NCBI GenBank assembly: GCA_020638595.1
Contig: JACKIG010000032.1
Coordinates: 1 to 40,926 of the forward strand
DNA length: 40,926 nucleotides
DNA from: Rhodospirillaceae bacterium
GTDB taxonomy: Bacteria > Pseudomonadota > Alphaproteobacteria > DSM-16000 > Inquilinaceae
Direction: 5' to 3'
Positions 36,533-40,926 of the stretch are shown here, one piece after another; positions within the stretch are counted from its first letter, which is position 1; every line of letters begins with the position of its first letter. The notes under the pieces are model-generated. The model was not told the origin of the DNA, searched no databases, and was given only the letters and a program-made list of their open reading frames with translations. Both the position numbers and the translations under genes were made by a program.

Positions 36533-37516
36533 TCACGCAGCCTCATGGGCCTGCGGGCCGTCAAAGGCAGCCGCCATCAGGCGGCGGACGCGGCGGTGCT
36601 CCGTCTCGGCGAAGATGGATTGGCGGGCCGCTGCGGCACCGGCCAGCCCGTGCAGGTACCAGCCCAGATGCTTGCGGGCGATCCGCACGCCGGCGAAGAC
36701 GCCGTAATAGGCAAGGATGGCATCGTAGTGCGCCAGGGCGATGGCCAGGCGCCGGGCGGGCGGCGGATCCGGCGGCCAGCGCCCCATCGTCAGGAAGGCC
36801 TGCATCTGGCCGATCCGCCAGGGCCGCCCCTGCGCCGCGCGGCCGACCATCACGGCGTCGGCGCCGCTGTCCCGCAGGGCCTCGCGGGCATCCTCCGCAC
36901 CGGCGATATCGCCGTTCACGACGACCGGGATCGTGACGGCCTGCTTGACGCGGCGGACGAAGCGCCAATCCGCCCGCCCGCCGAAGAACTGGCAGCGCGT
37001 GCGCGCGTGCACCGTCACCATCCCGGCCCCGGCGTCTTCGGCGATGGCGGCCAGCCTTGGCGCGTTGCGATCGGCGTCATCCCAGCCCAGGCGCATCTTG
37101 ACGCTGACGGGCACCGGCACGGCGGTCGCCACCGCGCCCACGATCGCGCCTGCCAGCGGTTCGTCGCGCATCAGGGCGGCGCCCGCAGCACTGCCCACGA
37201 CCTTGCGGGCCGGACAGCCGAAGTTGATGTCGACGGCCGTGGCGCCCGCATCGACCGCCAGCCGCGCGGCCTCGGCCATCACCTTCGGGTCGGTGCCCGC
37301 AAGCTGGACGATATGGGGACCGGCGCCCTCCGCAGGTTCGATCCGGCGCTCGGCCCCCTTGCGGGCCAGCAGTTCCCGGCTGGCCACCATCTCCGCCACC
37401 ACCAACCGGCCGCCCAGCGACCGCACCAGTCGGCGGAACGGCAGGTCGCTGATCCCCGACATGGGTGCCAGCAGCACCGGACTGTCCGCGAGCAGATCGC
37501 TGAAGCGCGCGCTCAT
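36533..37516 (-). CDS. dusB: tRNA-dihydrouridine synthase (NifR3/DusB family)
   Basis: This FMN enzyme reduces uridines in tRNA to dihydrouridine (327 aa). It has LLAPMSGISDLPFRRLV, the catalytic Cys in NFGCPARKVVGSAAGAALM, VKMRLGW and TVHARTR. VVNGDI and VMVGRAAQGRPW complete the FMN site. Historically called nifR3, it heads the ntr operon in many alphaproteobacteria, as here. The ATG at 37516 is the family start; the open frame upstream is promoter DNA. Confidence 0.94.
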   Translation of the reverse strand: MSARFSDLLADSPVLLAPMSGISDLPFRRLVRSLGGRLVVAEMVASRELLARKGAERRIEPAEGAGPHIVQLAGTDPKVMAEAARLAVDAGATAVDINFGCPARKVVGSAAGAALMRDEPLAGAIVGAVATAVPVPVSVKMRLGWDDADRNAPRLAAIAEDAGAGMVTVHARTRCQFFGGRADWRFVRRVKQAVTIPVVVNGDIAGAEDAREALRDSGADAVMVGRAAQGRPWRIGQMQAFLTMGRWPPDPPPARRLAIALAHYDAILAYYGVFAGVRIARKHLGWYLHGLAGAAAARQSIFAETEHRRVRRLMAAAFDGPQAHEAA

Positions 37517-37530
37517 TCGATTTCCGCCTA

Positions 37531-37570
37531 AATTTTGGGCAGCGCCTACTGCTGCTATAATTTTGGGCAG
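37531..37570 (+). repeat. Paired 12-bp direct repeats between dusB and ispDF
   Basis: AATTTTGGGCAG occurs exactly at 37531-37542 and 37559-37570, 28 bases apart. The copies lie in the divergent promoter region and overlap the putative -35 and the transcription start of the ispDF promoter. They may be regulator binding sites. Confidence 0.6.
37535..37561 (+). promoter_or_regulatory. Probable ispDF promoter
   Basis: A perfect TATAAT lies at 37556-37561. A weak -35, TTGGGC (37535-37540), stands 15 bases upstream; TTTTGG at 37533 with a 17-base spacer is an alternative. Transcription would start near 37568, giving a leader of about 150 bases before the ispDF ATG. The dusB-ntr promoter must lie in the same 202-base gap but is not clear. 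Confidence 0.4.
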
Positions 37571-37718
37571 AGTAACAGTTTCATTAGGAGCCAACAAGTC
37601 TTTTCGCACCTGCACAATCCGGGTAGGCGATAAGCCTTCGCCCCTTGCCTGGGGCATGGCGCATTGCTGCGGCTTTCAGTACGGTGCGGCCCCGTGTCCG
37701 GAGCGAGACGGTGAGCCG

Positions 37719-38891
37719 ATGGCCGCATGCTATGTATTGATTGTCGCCGCAGGCAGTGGCGAGCGGTTCGGGCCCGGCCTGCCCAAGCAGTACCGGACGC
37801 TGGGCGGTATCCCGATCCTGCGGCGTTCGATCCGGGCATTCCTGGACCATCCCGGCATTGCCGGCATCCAGGTCGTCATCAACCCCGCACACAGGCCGCA
37901 CTATGATGCCGCCGTCGGCGGCCTGGCGTTGCCACCACCGGTCGCCGGCGGCGCGACCCGGCAGCAGACCACGCTGAACGGCCTGCTGGCGCTGCAAGCC
38001 TCCGCACCCGACCTGGTGCTGATCCATGACGCCGTGCGGCCCCTGGTCGATGCCGCGACCATCACGCGCGTCATCGACGCCCTCGGCCGACATCGCGGCG
38101 CGGTTGCCGCCGTCCCGGTGGTCGACACGTTGAAGCGGGCGGCGGACGGGCTGGTCGTGGGCACCGTCGACCGGGCGGACCTCTGGCACGCCCAGACGCC
38201 GCAGGGGTTCCGGTACGCCGATATCCTTGCCGCCCATCGCGCGGGCGCAGCGGCCGGACTGACCGACGACGCCGCGGTGGCGGAACAGGCCGGGATCGCC
38301 GTCGCCGTCGTGCTCGGTCACGCCGACAACCTGAAGATCACGACGGAGGCCGACCTGGACCGGGCCGAGCGCATGCTGGGCGGGTCCCGACCCTCGCCCG
38401 CACGCCCGGCACTGCCCGATCTCAGGGTCGGCAACGGCTTCGATGTGCACCGGTTCGGGCCGGGCGACCAGGTCACGCTGTGCGGCGTGTCCATTCCCCA
38501 CGACGCCGGGCTGCTTGGCCATTCGGATGCCGATGTCGGCCTGCACGCCCTGACAGACGCCATTCTCGGTGCCATCGGCGACGGCGATATCGGCCAGCAT
38601 TTCCCCCCGACCGACCCCAGATGGCGGGGTGCGGACAGCACCGTGTTCCTTGCCCATGCCGCGTCCCTGGTCGCGGCCAGGGGCGGCCACATCGCCCATG
38701 TCGACGTTACGCTGATCTGCGAACGGCCGAAGATCGGGCCGCACCGCCTGCGAATGAAGGCCCGCCTGGCGGAGCTTCTGGCCCTGCCCGCGGACCGCGT
38801 CAGCGTCAAGGCGACGACGACGGAGGGCCTGGGGTTCACCGGCCGGCGCGAAGGCATCGCCGCGCAGGCGACCGCCACCATCGGCCTGTGA
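37719..38891 (+). CDS. ispDF: Bifunctional MEP-pathway enzyme IspD/IspF
   Basis: This fusion carries two enzymes of the non-mevalonate isoprenoid pathway (390 aa). Residues 1-225 are the MEP cytidylyltransferase IspD: VAAGSGERFGPGLPKQYRTLGG, LIHDAVRPLVD and WHAQTPQGFRY. Residues 232-390 are the MECDP synthase IspF: VGNGFDVHRFGPGD, GLLGHSDADVGLHALTDAILGA and KATTTEGLGFTGR. The fusion is common in alphaproteobacteria. It shows that isoprenoids are made by MEP here, which matters for reading the HMG-CoA reductase cluster. Confidence 0.96.
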   Translation: MAACYVLIVAAGSGERFGPGLPKQYRTLGGIPILRRSIRAFLDHPGIAGIQVVINPAHRPHYDAAVGGLALPPPVAGGATRQQTTLNGLLALQASAPDLVLIHDAVRPLVDAATITRVIDALGRHRGAVAAVPVVDTLKRAADGLVVGTVDRADLWHAQTPQGFRYADILAAHRAGAAAGLTDDAAVAEQAGIAVAVVLGHADNLKITTEADLDRAERMLGGSRPSPARPALPDLRVGNGFDVHRFGPGDQVTLCGVSIPHDAGLLGHSDADVGLHALTDAILGAIGDGDIGQHFPPTDPRWRGADSTVFLAHAASLVAARGGHIAHVDVTLICERPKIGPHRLRMKARLAELLALPADRVSVKATTTEGLGFTGRREGIAAQATATIGL

Positions 38892-38895
38892 CGCC

Positions 38896-39390
38896 ATGGC
38901 GCTGCGGCTGTTCCGCGACATGCCGGCGGGGTGCCCGTTCTGGCATCCGCTGTCCCTGCTGGCGACCTGGGGCGGCGTCGGCCTGGCCCGCCTGGCGCCG
39001 GGGACCTGGGGGTCCGCGGCCGCACTGCCGCCGGCCGCGGCGATTGCCTGGCTTGCCGGACCGTGGGGACTCGGGGCTGCCGCCCTGGTCCTCTTCGCGG
39101 CCGGCGTTCCCGCCGCGGAGTGGATCGGCCGGTCCGGCGAGCATGACGCGCGGGCGATCGTCGTCGATGAGGTCGCAGGACAGTGGTTGGCGCTCGTACC
39201 CGTGTGCCACGAGTCCTGGTATTATCTTCCCGCATTCCTGCTGTTTCGGATTGCCGATATCGCCAAGCCCTGGCCCGCAAGCTGGATCGACCGGCGCGTG
39301 CACAGCGGGTTTGGCGTGATGCTGGACGACGCCGTCGCGGGCCTCTATGCGGCCTTGGCGGTGGCGGGCGTGAGGTTGGCGGTGGGGTGA
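38896..39390 (+). CDS. pgpA: Phosphatidylglycerophosphatase A
   Basis: This membrane phosphatase converts phosphatidylglycerophosphate to phosphatidylglycerol (164 aa). Family motifs are APGTWGS, VVDEVAGQW and FRIADIAKPWP. The C-terminal GVMLDDAVAGLYAAL has the metal-binding Asp pair. Several hydrophobic helices are present. It starts 4 bases after ispDF and ends 4 bases before pncC. Confidence 0.93.
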   Translation: MALRLFRDMPAGCPFWHPLSLLATWGGVGLARLAPGTWGSAAALPPAAAIAWLAGPWGLGAAALVLFAAGVPAAEWIGRSGEHDARAIVVDEVAGQWLALVPVCHESWYYLPAFLLFRIADIAKPWPASWIDRRVHSGFGVMLDDAVAGLYAALAVAGVRLAVG

Positions 39391-39394
39391 CGCG

Positions 39395-39895
39395 ATGTTT
39401 CCGGAATCGCTGGCTGGACTGACCGTGCAGATCCTTGAGGCATGCCGAAAACGCGGCATCCTTCTGGCGACCGCCGAGAGCTGCACGGGCGGGCTGATCG
39501 CCGCCTGCCTGACCAATGTTCCGGGCTCGTCGGAGGTCGTGGACCGCGGCTTCGTCACCTATTCCAACGATGCCAAGATGGACATGCTGGGTGTGCCCGC
39601 CGGGATGATCGCACAGTACGGCGCCGTCAGCGCCGAAGTGGCGTCCGCCATGGCCGCCGGGGCGCTTGCCGCCTCGCAGGCCCGTATCGCGGTGGCCGCC
39701 ACCGGCGTCGCCGGTCCCGGCGGCGGGACCCCGGACAAGCCGGTAGGCCTTGTCTTCATCGGTATCGCCGCAACCGGCCGGCCAGCCGTCGCCCATCGCC
39801 ACCAGCTGCCGGGCGATCGCCAGGCCGTCCGGCTTGCCACCGTCGACCGGTCCCTGCGCCATCTGATGGCCGCGATCGACCAGGACGCCGATTGA
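39395..39895 (+). CDS. pncC: Nicotinamide-nucleotide amidohydrolase (CinA C-terminal family)
   Basis: This protein deamidates nicotinamide mononucleotide in NAD recycling (166 aa). It consists of the CinA C-terminal domain alone: ATAESCTGGLIAACLTNVPGSS, FVTYSNDAKMDMLGV and ATGVAGPGGGTPDKPVGLVFIG. The N-terminal CinA (MocF-like) domain is absent, as in stand-alone PncC. The stop overlaps the TTG start of the next gene. Confidence 0.93.
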   Translation: MFPESLAGLTVQILEACRKRGILLATAESCTGGLIAACLTNVPGSSEVVDRGFVTYSNDAKMDMLGVPAGMIAQYGAVSAEVASAMAAGALAASQARIAVAATGVAGPGGGTPDKPVGLVFIGIAATGRPAVAHRHQLPGDRQAVRLATVDRSLRHLMAAIDQDAD

Positions 39896-40701
39896 CGACG
39901 CCGTTCGCCTGCATCGTGGGTGTCGACTTCAGCGGCGCCCGCTATGCCGGCCGATCCACATGGATCGCCACCGGCCGGCCGAACGCCGGCACCCTCGCCA
40001 TCGCGGACATCCGGCCGGCCGCCAGCCTGGCCGGCGGCGGCACCGGTCTGCACGCCATGCTGGCTGCGCTGCGGGCTAGGCTTCTGCAGGCTGAAGGTGC
40101 GATCGTCGGGCTGGATTTTCCCTTCGCCCTGCCGCTGGAGCTTCAGCGCGACGAGGACTGGATCGGGTTCGCAGGCCAGTTCACCCGCCGCTGGCCCGAT
40201 GCGCAGAGCTTCCGCCAAGCCTGCCGCGCGCAATCGGGCGGCCGTGAGTTCAAGCGACGATGTGACCGCGAGGCCCGCACGCCGTTCGCCGCGTACAACC
40301 TGCGCCTGTTCCGCCAGACCTATTACGGCATCGGCCATGTCCTGGCCCCCCTGGCGGCGAGCGGCCGGGTCCGGATCGCACCGGTTCACGATGTCGCCTC
40401 GCCGTCGGTCACTCTGGTCGAAGCCTGTCCCGCATCGCTGCTCAAGCGGTTCGGGCTCTACCGGCGCTACAAGGGGTCCGGCCCGGCGCCTGCTGGCGAG
40501 AGGCGCGAGATCATCGACGCACTGGCGGCCGCTGGGCTACAACTGTCGGACCCTGCATTGGCAGTGGCCAAGGCCCAGACCGGGGGCGATGCCCTGGATG
40601 CCGCACTGGCGGCGATGTGTGCCTGGTTCGCGGCGGGGACGCCGGAGCAACTCAGTCCCAGGGATCTGGGGGATGCCCGGGAAGCGCGTGTCTTCTTTTG
40701 A
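39892..40701 (+). CDS. DUF429-family protein (RNase H-like fold)
   Basis: This 269-residue protein starts IVGVDFSGARYAG, the first acidic strand of the DUF429 predicted RNase H-like nuclease family. GAIVGLDFPFALP follows with a second acidic residue. EACPASLLKR and GGDALDAALAAMCAW are further conserved segments. The function is not established. The start is uncertain: TTG at 39892 overlaps the pncC stop, and GTG at 39916 is the other option. It is the last gene of the ispDF-pgpA-pncC operon. Confidence 0.78.
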   Translation: MTTPFACIVGVDFSGARYAGRSTWIATGRPNAGTLAIADIRPAASLAGGGTGLHAMLAALRARLLQAEGAIVGLDFPFALPLELQRDEDWIGFAGQFTRRWPDAQSFRQACRAQSGGREFKRRCDREARTPFAAYNLRLFRQTYYGIGHVLAPLAASGRVRIAPVHDVASPSVTLVEACPASLLKRFGLYRRYKGSGPAPAGERREIIDALAAAGLQLSDPALAVAKAQTGGDALDAALAAMCAWFAAGTPEQLSPRDLGDAREARVFF

Positions 40702-40727
40702 GCCGTGGGGCGTCGGCCATCGACGAG

Positions 40728-40756
40728 TTGCGTCTGGCAAGCTGGATACGTATCTG
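40728..40756 (+). promoter_or_regulatory. Possible promoter before the last gene
   Basis: TTGCGT (40728-40733), a 17-base spacer and TATCTG (40751-40756) make a moderate sigma-70 promoter. A 10-bp perfect palindrome, GATACGTATC (40745-40754), overlaps the -10. Confidence 0.35.
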
Positions 40757-40788
40757 AATTGTCGTCATACCGATCATCGGGGGACCGC

Positions 40789-40926
40789 GTGTTCCGACCC
40801 GTTGCCAAACCGTCGCCCCGGCGGCAGGCCGCACTGCGTGCGGCGGCGGCAATGCTCGCCCTGGCCGCCCTCTATGGCCACGCCTCGGCATTCCAGCCGG
40901 AGACGTTCGAGGCCGCCCCCTGCGGC
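40789..40926 (+). CDS. Start of a secreted protein (partial, cut by window end)
   Basis: Forty-six codons are visible from a GTG at 40789 with GGGGGA upstream. The product has a basic N-terminus (VFRPVAKPSPRRQ), a hydrophobic core (AAAAMLALAALYG) and a likely signal peptidase site after GHASA. It is probably exported. The mature part is too short to identify. Confidence 0.6.
   Translation, partial: MFRPVAKPSPRRQAALRAAAAMLALAALYGHASAFQPETFEAAPCG

Overview
The window is high-GC DNA with tightly packed genes, and it reads as an alphaproteobacterium, probably of the Rhodospirillales type. The strongest evidence is the conserved run dusB-ntrB-ntrC-ntrY-ntrX-trkA-(D-amino acid aminotransferase)-hfq-hflX with mazG nearby, together with a fused ispDF gene and the block rlpA-dacF-tmk-holB-metG-tatD. 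The species cannot be named from the sequence alone.

Layout. (1) 1-127: the end of a cytochrome c-like gene. (2) 438-6203 (+): a Hyd-2-type membrane-bound [NiFe] hydrogenase operon. It holds the small subunit, a HybA-like four-cluster ferredoxin, a HybB/NrfD-like quinone module, the large subunit and its maturation protease. A near-consensus FNR/FixK box lies upstream. (3) 6279-12264 (-): a probable mevalonate catabolism cluster with HMG-CoA lyase, an XRE-cupin regulator, a three-part TRAP transporter and a class II HMG-CoA reductase. The same window encodes the MEP-pathway enzyme IspDF, so this HMG-CoA reductase most likely works in the degradative direction. (4) 12334-12974 (-): tRNA-Ser(UGA) and a flavodoxin-fold reductase. 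(5) 13100-21236 (+): mtgA, rlpA, a DacF-type carboxypeptidase, tmk, holB, metG, tatD and an MBL-fold hydrolase. (6) 21243-24185 (-): a ~980-residue superfamily 1 helicase-like protein in which every ATPase motif is degenerate. (7) 24428-27727: mazG (+), then an inositol monophosphatase-family protein, hflX and hfq (all -). (8) 27878-37516 (-): D-amino acid aminotransferase, trkA, ntrX, ntrY, ntrC, ntrB, dusB. (9) 37719-40701 (+): ispDF, pgpA, pncC and a DUF429 gene in a tight operon. The start of a secreted protein follows and is cut by the window end.

How the genes work together. The hydrogenase would put electrons from periplasmic H2 into the quinone pool. Its small subunit carries glycine at both positions where O2-tolerant enzymes have extra cysteines, which fits control by an anaerobic regulator. 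The mevalonate cluster would import a carboxylate by TRAP, oxidise mevalonate to HMG-CoA and cleave it to acetyl-CoA and acetoacetate. A perfect inverted repeat at the regulator promoter is a likely operator. The ntr genes form the nitrogen-sensing regulon.

The least ordinary items are the motif-degenerate helicase-like protein, the mevalonate cluster with its operator and hairpins, and the paired 12-bp repeats around the dusB/ispDF promoter region. No CRISPR array, insertion sequence, prophage or integrase was seen.
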